Of a stretch of 5,038 nt of DNA, positions 1 to 5,038 are shown piece by piece. Positions within the stretch are counted from its first letter, which is position 1; every line of letters starts with the position of its first letter. The stretch comes from Caldifarciminota bacterium (GTDB lineage Bacteria; Hydrothermota; Hydrothermia; B15-G9; WFZT01), in NCBI GenBank assembly GCA_026986235.1, contig JALSOY010000028.1:1-5038 (forward strand), read 5' to 3'. The position numbers were made by a program, and so were the translations under genes. A model generated the notes under the pieces. It made no database searches. It was not told where the DNA came from and was given only the letters and a program-made list of their open reading frames with translations.

Positions 1-646
1 CTTTTTCAACGAAAACATCTTTAAAAGGCTCTGCATGGATTCTGGGACCAACGGACACATAAACCAGTGGGAACTCACTCCCCTGCTCCATCAATACGGT
101 CTTAACTTCGTTGGCAATCTGAAGTTCACTTATCCCCTCACGAACCACCTCTTTAGCCCTTTCCATACCCTTCATTGCAATTTCTCCAGCCTTCCTCATG
201 GCCTCAATCTCACAGGGTTCCTTGACCATTCTGAGTTGCATTATCAGGGGAAGTGTATCCTCAACTTCAACCCCCATGTTTAACCTCTTAAAAAGTTCGT
301 GGAACAGCGTGTAACTGTCCCTCTCAACTGAAATTTCAAGTCCTGCTGACATAAATCCACTTTTTCTGATCCACGAAGAAATTTCAACCATCAGCTCTTC
401 CACCTTCTGGTATTCACGGACATCCCGAATCCAGCTTTTTTTCATAAAGAGATCCCTTTCGTTTTTAAATACCATAACCCACGGCTCCCCCTCCTGAGGG
501 ATCATGAGAGCGGGCCTTAACCACTTAACCCCAGCAAAATAAATGAAAGAAGAAACTGTCCTGATTACGGCGGCCTCAATATCCTTCTGCCTCAATAATT
601 CCTGAAATTTTTCCACTCTCCTTCTGTAAACCTCTTCACCACACAT
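1..646 (-). CDS. M24-family metallopeptidase (Xaa-Pro aminopeptidase/dipeptidase-like), N-terminal part, truncated by window edge
   Basis: The reading frame starts at ATG 644-646 and stays open for 215 codons to the window edge, so the C-terminal part is missing. Residues 1 to about 135 look like a creatinase/prolidase N-terminal domain (for example DIEAAVIRTVSSFIYFAGV near residue 22, which resembles the family's 'D.a.li....ni.YltG' pattern). From about 140 (LRMVKEPCEIEAMRKAGEIA) the pita-bread M24 domain begins with the usual 'lR.iK...Ei..mr.A..i' signature. The segment YVSVGPRIHAEP (196-207) matches the place of the first active-site histidine, here H204. The two-metal ligands (D, D, H, E, E) would lie beyond the window, so activity cannot be judged. 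Family members cleave the bond before or after proline in peptides, in the cytoplasm. The start is fixed by GGAGGA five bases upstream and a promoter just before it. It is transcribed separately from rpoD. Family call is firm; aminopeptidase versus dipeptidase is not resolved. Confidence 0.87.
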   Translation of the reverse strand, partial: MCGEEVYRRRVEKFQELLRQKDIEAAVIRTVSSFIYFAGVKWLRPALMIPQEGEPWVMVFKNERDLFMKKSWIRDVREYQKVEELMVEISSWIRKSGFMSAGLEISVERDSYTLFHELFKRLNMGVEVEDTLPLIMQLRMVKEPCEIEAMRKAGEIAMKGMERAKEVVREGISELQIANEVKTVLMEQGSEFPLVYVSVGPRIHAEPFKDVFVEK

Positions 647-651
647 GGAAA

Positions 652-657
652 TCCTCC
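652..657 (-). promoter_or_regulatory. Shine-Dalgarno site of the M24 peptidase gene
   Basis: GGAGGA on the minus strand lies five bases before ATG 644-646. It is a strong match to the 16S rRNA 3' end and supports this start codon over the next in-frame methionines, which are internal to the N-terminal domain. Confidence 0.8.
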
Positions 658-674
658 AAACCTGTTTTGACTTA

Positions 675-703
675 ATGATGAAATACCTGACTAAATTTGT
701 CAA
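675..703 (-). promoter_or_regulatory. Sigma-70-type promoter of the M24 peptidase gene
   Basis: On the minus strand a perfect -35 hexamer TTGACA (703-698) is followed by a 17-base spacer and CATCAT (680-675). The latter matches four of six bases of TATAAT, including the important A2 and T6. Transcription would start near 667-669, giving a leader of about 22 bases that contains only the ribosome binding site. Spacing and position fit well with a separate transcript for the peptidase. The call rests on motif matching alone; the -10 element is imperfect. Confidence 0.6.
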
Positions 704-770
704 GTATTTTAAGAGGGTGTTCGAGAAACACTTTTCTCCATGTACTTATTCCCCGACCAAAGGTGTTTTT

Positions 771-808
771 AAGCGGTTAACATACCCTTTTCTTGCGAGG
801 GGGATTTT
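771..808. repeat. G5/C5 hairpin repeat unit 1 (diverged copy)
   Basis: This 38-base unit begins AAGCGGTTAACATACCC and ends GAGGGGGATTTT on the plus strand. Shifted by exactly 121 bases it aligns without gaps to the unit at 892-929. The first 20 positions agree at 17, the middle (791-797) is unrelated, and the last 11 positions agree at 10. Its own inverted repeat is weak (CCCT at 785-788 against AGGG at 798-801), so it looks like a decayed copy of the unit at 892-929. Confidence 0.6.
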
Positions 809-848
809 TCTCGTAAAAGCTCCCTGGTGAAAGGAGATCATTCTCTCC

Positions 849-884
849 AAAATCCCCCTTGGAAAAGGGGGAGACAGGGGGATT
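849..884. repeat. Inverted repeat with two alternative G5 pairing partners
   Basis: The arm 851-860 (AATCCCCCTT) can pair in two ways. TCCCCCTT (853-860) is perfectly complementary to AAGGGGGA (865-872) with a four-base loop. AATCCCCC (851-858) is perfectly complementary to GGGGGATT (877-884). On the minus strand the inner hairpin is followed by TTTTGG, so it could act as a weak second terminator for rpoD transcripts. The 12-mer AAAATCCCCCTT at 849-860 recurs exactly at 937-948, tying this element to the same repeat family. No protein-coding signal is seen here. Confidence 0.65.
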
Positions 885-891
885 GAAAATC

Positions 892-929
892 AAGCGGTTG
901 ACATCCCCCTTCTAAAGAAGGGGGACTTT
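892..929. repeat. G5/C5 hairpin repeat unit 2 (intact copy)
   Basis: The unit begins AAGCGGTTGACATCCCCC on the plus strand and contains a perfect 9-base-pair hairpin: TCCCCCTTC (904-912), loop TAAA (913-916), GAAGGGGGA (917-925). It is the better-preserved counterpart of the unit at 771-808. The gene-free stretch 647-950 thus holds, from left to right, a peptidase ribosome binding site and promoter (652-703), about 65 bases with nothing I can assign (704-770), and this cluster of short G5/C5 palindromes up to the rpoD stop codon. Confidence 0.7.
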
Positions 930-948
930 CGTCTTCAAAATCCCCCTT
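918..948 (-). terminator. Probable terminator hairpin of the mutS2-dnaG-rpoD transcript
   Basis: Two bases beyond the rpoD stop codon, the minus strand can form a 12-base-pair stem. AAGGGGGATTTT (948-937) pairs with AAAGTCCCCCTT (929-918), with one G-U pair and a seven-base loop. The stem is followed by CTTTAG, only a short U-tract, so this is not a textbook intrinsic terminator. Its right arm is shared with the hairpin at 904-925, so the two structures exclude each other. Position and stability favour a role in ending the transcript or protecting its 3' end. Confidence 0.5.
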
Positions 949-950
949 TT

Positions 951-2636
951 TTACCAGGGTTTTTCTGGTGGCTCAATAAACATCCTGAGTTTGGATGCCC
1001 TCATGGGATGCTGGAGTTTCTTTAAGGCTTTAACTTCGATCTGACGAATTCTCTCACGGGTTACATTGAAAATCTGCCCCACTTCTTCAAGTGTCTTTGG
1101 TGGCTGGTCTCCCAGTCCAAACCGGTATTCGATTACCTTTCTCTCACGCTGGGACAGGGTGCTCAAAACTTCTTCCAGCTTTTCCTTCAAAAGATTCTCC
1201 CGTGCAAATTCAAATGGGGTTTTCTGAAGGTCGTCCACGATAAAGTCACCCACGAAGTTGTCTTTCTCTTTTCCAATGGGCTTGTCAATTGATATAGGCT
1301 CTTTGGCAGCATCAATAGCCTGTTTCACCTTTTCAATGGGCATATCGAGGTAATCGGCAATTTCCTCGACCGTGGGTTCACGACCAAAGTCCTGCATGAG
1401 TGCCCTTGAGGCTCGTGAAACCTTTGTGATCGTCTCGATCATGTGAATTGGCACCCTGATGGTCCTCGACTGATCTGCGATAGCCCTCGTTATGGACTGC
1501 CTTATCCACCATGTGGCATAGGTAGAGAATTTAAAGCCTTTCCTGTAGTCAAACTTCTCCACGGCCTTTATAAGTCCCGCGTTGCCCTCCTGTATTAGAT
1601 CGAGGAATTCAAGTCCTCTGTTGAGAAACCTTTTGGCTATACCAATGACCAGGCGAACATTACCCTCCACCATCCTGGCCTTCGCATCATCAAGATCACG
1701 GAATTCCTTTCTGATCTTTTTGTATGTGTCGAACGCCTCCTCTTTTGTCAACCCCAGTTCATTCTCGATCTCCTCGATTTCCTTCTTTATCTTCGTCAAT
1801 CTATCAGAAATCCCGTTGAGTAGCTTCTTATCCTCAAGGGTAAGGCCACCGTTTTCCTTTGATCTTATAACAATTTCAGCTGCGTTTTCGTCAAAATTCT
1901 TATAGCTTCGGTCAAGTGACCTTAATTTTTTTATCTTTTCCTCAAACTCCCTGGAAATGGCAACGACTTTTTTAAACTGGGGCTTCAGATTGACTATCTT
2001 CCTTCTTATGGACTTTATCTTTGATCTGAGTTCCTGCCTCTCCTCTTCAGTGAGGTCCTTTTTATTCCAGTAGGCTTCGATCTCTTCATAAAGCTTTTTA
2101 ATGGATCTGAAAGCCCTGTTAACCCTCTCCTTCTCCTTCTTGTTCTTCTGCCTGGATGTCCAGTACTGGGAGTCAACCTGGACGATCTCCTCTATCTGGG
2201 TAATGCCTTTATCCGTTTCATAAACGAGTTTCATAAATCTGGAAAGGCCGAATCTCGTGCTGAAAAGTATCTTCATAATATTAGTCCTCGCATCGTCCAG
2301 TTGCTTGGAGAGCTGGACCTCCTGCTCCTTTGTAAGGAGTCCGAGATCAGAAATCTGCTTTAAATAGGTTTTGGCCGGGTCGTCTCCCGATCGGAAGTAA
2401 TCGTCAGCGGTAAGCTCTTCCTTTTTCTTCTTTTTCTTCTTTTTATCCAGGGACTCTACGATTTCTATCCCGTTTTCCATCAGGGTAACCATTATGTCAT
2501 CAATCATCTCGCTGTGGGAAAAGTAAGGTGGGAGCATCTTCACAATGGTCTCATAAGTTACCTTTTTCTGACCGTCAAGCTTCTTGACGATCTCTTCTAT
2601 TACCTCTTTTTTTGTTTTAATCTTTATGACCGACAT
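951..2636 (-). CDS. rpoD: RNA polymerase primary sigma factor RpoD (sigma-70 group 1)
   Basis: This 561-residue protein directs RNA polymerase to housekeeping promoters. Domains in order: region 1.1 at about 10-62 (VTYETIVKMLPP and the following helices), the autoinhibitory domain of group 1 sigmas; a linker with eight consecutive lysines (65-72); region 1.2 at about 85-117 (DPAKTYLKQISDLGLLTKEQE); a charged, helical non-conserved insert to about 315; region 2 at 320-390, with KGFKFSTYATWWIRQSITRA (366-385) covering -10 melting and recognition; region 3 at 391-445 (RTIRVPIHMIETI); the 3.2 finger near 454-469 (GKEKDNFVGDFIVDD); and region 4 at 472-555, whose helix-turn-helix (TLEEVGQIFNVTRERIRQIE, 515-534) reads the -35 box. 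A short tail, PPEKPW, follows the usual SKLRMFIE-like end. ATG start two bases after the dnaG stop, with a ribosome binding site inside dnaG: last gene of the operon. Identification is certain. Confidence 0.98.
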   Translation of the reverse strand: MSVIKIKTKKEVIEEIVKKLDGQKKVTYETIVKMLPPYFSHSEMIDDIMVTLMENGIEIVESLDKKKKKKKKEELTADDYFRSGDDPAKTYLKQISDLGLLTKEQEVQLSKQLDDARTNIMKILFSTRFGLSRFMKLVYETDKGITQIEEIVQVDSQYWTSRQKNKKEKERVNRAFRSIKKLYEEIEAYWNKKDLTEEERQELRSKIKSIRRKIVNLKPQFKKVVAISREFEEKIKKLRSLDRSYKNFDENAAEIVIRSKENGGLTLEDKKLLNGISDRLTKIKKEIEEIENELGLTKEEAFDTYKKIRKEFRDLDDAKARMVEGNVRLVIGIAKRFLNRGLEFLDLIQEGNAGLIKAVEKFDYRKGFKFSTYATWWIRQSITRAIADQSRTIRVPIHMIETITKVSRASRALMQDFGREPTVEEIADYLDMPIEKVKQAIDAAKEPISIDKPIGKEKDNFVGDFIVDDLQKTPFEFARENLLKEKLEEVLSTLSQRERKVIEYRFGLGDQPPKTLEEVGQIFNVTRERIRQIEVKALKKLQHPMRASKLRMFIEPPEKPW

Positions 2637-2638
2637 GG

Positions 2639-4342
2639 TTAAAAGAGACCTCCTTTTCCCCTTAATTTTTTCTTGATTTCGTACATCTTCTTTAAGTAAA
2701 AATCCATCCTTTCCCTGTCGCCCATCTTCCTGGCGTCTTCAAACAGTCTTTTTGCGTCTCTGTAATCCTTTCTGTACTTCCAGAGACGGATTTTTTCCTC
2801 AAGGAGGGCAAGATTTTCATGAAGGTTACCCGATCTCAACAACGCCTCTGTAATTGACGACCTTAAAACTTCACTTCCTGATGCCATTATCTCTTCGTAT
2901 CCAAGTCCCTGCTTTACCCCTCTAAAGAGCTCCCTCGTCAGGGGATCATCAAAATCCTCTTCGTTAAAAAGATCGCTCATAATCTCAACCAGTTCTTTGT
3001 GTCTCAGTATATTCACGAGAACGATAAAATCCGCTGTCAACTTAACTTCCCTTCTCTTTGACTTCTTATTAATACCTGTTTCCCCGGAAAATTTCAAGCC
3101 TTGGTTTCTCAAGGAATCAACGGGGATCCGTGAAAGCTCTGAAAGTCGGTTTAAATAAGCATCCCTCGTAATACCATCAGGAATCATAAAAATATTTTCA
3201 AGTATCCCCTTTATTGCCTCACTGAATTCTGACGGGGACTCTCTAAACTTTTCTGCCTCCCTGAACTGGTATTCCAGGAAGTCCACCTGACGATCCATAT
3301 AAGATCTGATCCCCTCGGGACCAAATTTGTCAATAATACTGTCTGGGTCCTCTCCCTCGGGGAGAAGTGATATTTTGACATTCAGTCCAGCCCTGAGGGC
3401 TATGGGGATGGATCTTTCAACGGCCTTCCGCCCGGCCTCGTCGCCGTCGTAGAGAAGAAGAACATTTTTCGTGTATCTTCTCAAAACAAGTACCTGATTC
3501 TCAGTCAGGGCGGTCCCCATCGGCGCAACCGTATTTTGAAAGCCCGCCTGGTGCATCTTTATCACATCAAAGTATCCCTCAACCACAATCGCAATTCCCT
3601 TCATTCTGATGGAACTCTTTGCCTGAAATAGACCAAAGAGAATGTTACCTTTCTTGAAGATTTCAGAATCGGGTGAATTCAGATACTTGGGCTGTACTTC
3701 ATCCGAGAGTGCTCTCCCACCGAATGCGATCACATTACCTCCGGGAGTAAATATGGGAAAAATCAGTCTCCCCCGAAAGTAATCGATAATTGTTCCCGAC
3801 TCTGTTTTCCGGGCAAGACCGGCCTGGATAAGCGTCCCCCTGTCGAAATTCTTCGTCATTGCCTTCGTAATAAAGCTTTTACCATCAGAAGGAGCGTATC
3901 CTATTTTAAAAGACGATATTGCCCGGGGACCTATCTTCCTTTTCATCAAATACCTGTATGCATCCCTGCCGTGAGGCGACATGAGGATCTCGTGGTAATA
4001 GTCAGAGGCAAATCTGAGAGCCGCATAGACAGGGGAGGTTTTCCCCTCAACCTCCCTCGAAGGTACCTCTATACCGTATTCCCTGGCAAGCTTGATGACT
4101 GCCTCTCTAAAGGAGAGACCCTCTATGTCCATTACGAACCTGAAAATGTTACCCGATGCACCACAACCAAAACAGTGATAAACCCCTTTATCCGGATCAA
4201 CATAGAAGGAAGGGGTCTTCTCCTGGTGAAACGGACAAAGTCCTCTGTAAGATTTCCCGGACTTTTTCAGGTCAACATATCGACCTATGTACTCAACGAT
4301 ATCAACTGTCTCCCGTACACGCTCGATAAAATCCCTGTTCAA
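2639..4342 (-). CDS. dnaG: DNA primase DnaG
   Basis: This 567-residue protein makes the RNA primers for Okazaki fragments and leading-strand start at the replication fork, working with the DnaB helicase. The N-terminal CHC2 zinc-binding domain has C36-x2-H39-x17-C57-x2-C60, with EKTPSF (41-46) beside it. The RNA polymerase core follows, with YFRGRLIFPI (188-197), FGGRAL (207-212) and PKYLNSPDSEIFKKG (218-232). The TOPRIM metal site shows E255 in VVEGYFDVI, D299/D301 in LLYDGDEAGRKA and D332/D334 in EGEDPDS, so all catalytic acids are present. Residues from about 435 form a helical C-terminal region in the position of the DnaB-binding domain; it is poorly conserved, as usual. The start is TTG at 4340-4342: an in-frame TGA lies just upstream, no other usable start precedes the zinc finger, and a GAGGTGA site is seven bases away. 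It begins one base after mutS2 and ends two bases before rpoD. Length is normal. Confidence 0.98.
   Translation of the reverse strand: MNRDFIERVRETVDIVEYIGRYVDLKKSGKSYRGLCPFHQEKTPSFYVDPDKGVYHCFGCGASGNIFRFVMDIEGLSFREAVIKLAREYGIEVPSREVEGKTSPVYAALRFASDYYHEILMSPHGRDAYRYLMKRKIGPRAISSFKIGYAPSDGKSFITKAMTKNFDRGTLIQAGLARKTESGTIIDYFRGRLIFPIFTPGGNVIAFGGRALSDEVQPKYLNSPDSEIFKKGNILFGLFQAKSSIRMKGIAIVVEGYFDVIKMHQAGFQNTVAPMGTALTENQVLVLRRYTKNVLLLYDGDEAGRKAVERSIPIALRAGLNVKISLLPEGEDPDSIIDKFGPEGIRSYMDRQVDFLEYQFREAEKFRESPSEFSEAIKGILENIFMIPDGITRDAYLNRLSELSRIPVDSLRNQGLKFSGETGINKKSKRREVKLTADFIVLVNILRHKELVEIMSDLFNEEDFDDPLTRELFRGVKQGLGYEEIMASGSEVLRSSITEALLRSGNLHENLALLEEKIRLWKYRKDYRDAKRLFEDARKMGDRERMDFYLKKMYEIKKKLRGKGGLF
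2648..2655 (-). promoter_or_regulatory. rpoD ribosome binding site embedded in the end of dnaG
   Basis: AAGGAGGT on the minus strand lies 11 bases before the rpoD ATG (2634-2636), inside the last codons of dnaG (encoding KGGL). Ribosomes finishing dnaG therefore clear this site just before rpoD starts, which supports translational coupling. The gap of 11 bases is at the long end of normal. Confidence 0.8.
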
Positions 4343-4343
4343 C

Positions 4344-5038
4344 CTAAGTCACCTCGTAAAGAGAGTCGATCGGAACCTCAAGCCTGGTCTTTCCTATCCT
4401 GACATAGGCTTTATCGTCCCTTACTTCGACAAGTTCGGCTGTAAAGCCAAATGGTTTTATCCTGTAAGTCTTACCGATTACCGGTTTCTCAGCCTTTCTG
4501 TCGAAAATATCGACCTCTTCACGGATATTTTCAAGGGTCTTTTTAATTTCCCGTGCACGCCTGAGTTTCGCCTCTTTTTTTACCTCTTTATCGAGAGACT
4601 TTATAAGCTCCCTGATCTCCCTTTCCCGTGCATCCACTATTGCCCTTATTTTCCTCTTTGATTCCCTGGTAATTCTCTCCTCCTGAGCCTTAATGAACCT
4701 CTCTTTCTCCCTCAGTTCGTTGAGGAGGGTTTTCAGCTCTTTCTCCTTTTCCTTCAACCTTCTTGTGAGTTCAACCATCTCACGGTCAATTCCTTCGAGG
4801 TAGCTTCTGGCCTCGTCTATCACATCGTCAGGAATTCCTGCATTCTTCGCTATGTCCAGGGCATGACTCTCACCGATCTTTCCGATCTCAAGCTGGTAGG
4901 TGGGGTTGTTGGTAACGGGATCGAATCCCATCTGGGCATTCAGCATGAGAGGGTGCTTTTCTATAAAAATCTTGAGGGGTGAAAGGTGAGTATTGGCAAA
5001 TATCCTTGCGCCCCTTTCCACGAGTTTTTTTATGATGG
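4344..5038 (-). CDS. mutS2: MutS2 ATPase, C-terminal part lacking the Smr domain; 5' end outside window
   Basis: The frame is open from the right edge and ends at TAG 4346-4344, giving 230 residues of the C-terminal part. MutS2 is a dimeric ABC-type ATPase of the MutS family, linked to suppression of recombination and, in Bacillus subtilis, to rescue of collided ribosomes. The ATPase C-terminal part is clear: FANTH (13-17 of the visible part) is the conserved histidine motif after Walker B, followed by NAQMGFD (33-39), PTYQLEIGKIGESHALDIA (45-63) and IPDDVIDEARSYL (68-80). A long, highly charged coiled coil spans about 80-180, followed by a small beta-rich KOW-like segment (186-230, starting VIGKTYRIKPFGF). 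The protein stops there. The Smr domain that usually follows (about 75-80 residues with DLHG/LDLRG and HGxGxG motifs) is absent, and dnaG begins immediately. Walker A and B lie beyond the window. First visible gene of the operon. Confidence 0.93.
   Translation of the reverse strand, partial: IIKKLVERGARIFANTHLSPLKIFIEKHPLMLNAQMGFDPVTNNPTYQLEIGKIGESHALDIAKNAGIPDDVIDEARSYLEGIDREMVELTRRLKEKEKELKTLLNELREKERFIKAQEERITRESKRKIRAIVDAREREIRELIKSLDKEVKKEAKLRRAREIKKTLENIREEVDIFDRKAEKPVIGKTYRIKPFGFTAELVEVRDDKAYVRIGKTRLEVPIDSLYEVT
4349..4355 (-). promoter_or_regulatory. dnaG ribosome binding site overlapping the end of mutS2
   Basis: GAGGTGA on the minus strand is an exact complement of seven bases of the conserved 16S rRNA 3' tail and lies about seven bases before the TTG start of dnaG. 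It is made from the last sense codons of mutS2 (GAG GTG ACT TAG). It decides the start, since TTG alone would be weak evidence, and implies that translation of dnaG is coupled to that of mutS2. Confidence 0.8.

Noticed and set aside
717..731. A small dyad, GTGTT-N5-AACAC, upstream of the peptidase promoter as an operator.
   Set aside because: Five-base arms are expected by chance in this stretch, and the sequence matches no regulator site that I know.
645..830. A 61-codon open frame on the plus strand inside the rpoD-peptidase gap.
   Set aside because: It overlaps the peptidase start codon, has no ribosome binding site upstream, runs through the promoter, and its product resembles no family I recognise. 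It is probably chance.
898..903. Plus-strand TTGACA as a -35 promoter element.
   Set aside because: It lies within the repeat arm, no -10 box follows at 16-18 bases, and transcription would run antisense into rpoD.
799..924. Four plus-strand GGGGG tracts (799-803, 867-871, 877-881, 920-924) as a possible G-quadruplex.
   Set aside because: The spacings include gaps of about 63 and 38 bases, far longer than stable quadruplex loops, and each G-tract has a nearby C-tract that would form a hairpin instead.
771..948. The repeated units as a CRISPR array.
   Set aside because: There are only two imperfect copies, the units themselves are palindromes with diverged centres, the intervening sequence is itself repetitive, and there are no cas genes.
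3030..3040. Minus-strand TTGACA inside dnaG as an internal rpoD promoter.
   Set aside because: The best TATACT-like box follows after 23 bases, which is too far, and the position is about 400 bases before rpoD with no other support.
3971..4661. Two open frames on the plus strand opposite dnaG and mutS2 (143 and 124 codons).
   Set aside because: They lie antisense to clearly conserved genes, overlap each other and show no family signatures.

Overview
The window is bacterial chromosomal DNA of moderate GC (roughly mid-40s percent by eye). All four recognisable genes lie on the minus strand, so in transcription order they read from the right end to the left: mutS2 (3' part only), dnaG, rpoD, then a 304-base gap, then a metallopeptidase of the M24 (aminopeptidase P / prolidase) family that runs off the left edge. 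The housekeeping sigma factor has a full region 1.1 and a non-conserved insert of about 200 residues between regions 1.2 and 2. That architecture, together with mutS2 directly before dnaG-rpoD, resembles Desulfobacterota (former deltaproteobacteria) or related Gram-negative lineages. The assignment is from memory of gene order and protein layout and is low-confidence. Nothing suggests phage, plasmid or recent transfer.

Region by region. At 4344-5038 is the C-terminal 230 residues of a MutS2 ATPase, which stops without the usual Smr nuclease domain. At 2639-4342 is DNA primase DnaG, starting with TTG one base after the mutS2 stop. At 951-2636 is the primary sigma factor RpoD, starting two bases after the dnaG stop. 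The three genes are so tightly packed that they must form one transcription unit with translational coupling. It is a variant of the macromolecular-synthesis operon, linking replication initiation (primase), transcription initiation (sigma) and recombination or ribosome-associated MutS2 functions.

The gap at 647-950 divides in two. Its rpoD-proximal part (771-948) is a cluster of G5/C5 inverted repeats, including two related units about 38 bases long set exactly 121 bases apart. One hairpin directly after the rpoD stop probably ends the operon transcript. Its left part holds a sigma-70-type promoter (TTGACA, 17-base spacer, CATCAT) and a strong ribosome binding site for the M24 peptidase gene. 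I see nothing else convincing between 704 and 770.

I did not find a new defence, mobile or RNA-based system here. The points most worth a second look are the Smr-less MutS2, the eight-lysine run in RpoD, and the repeat cluster with competing hairpins after rpoD.
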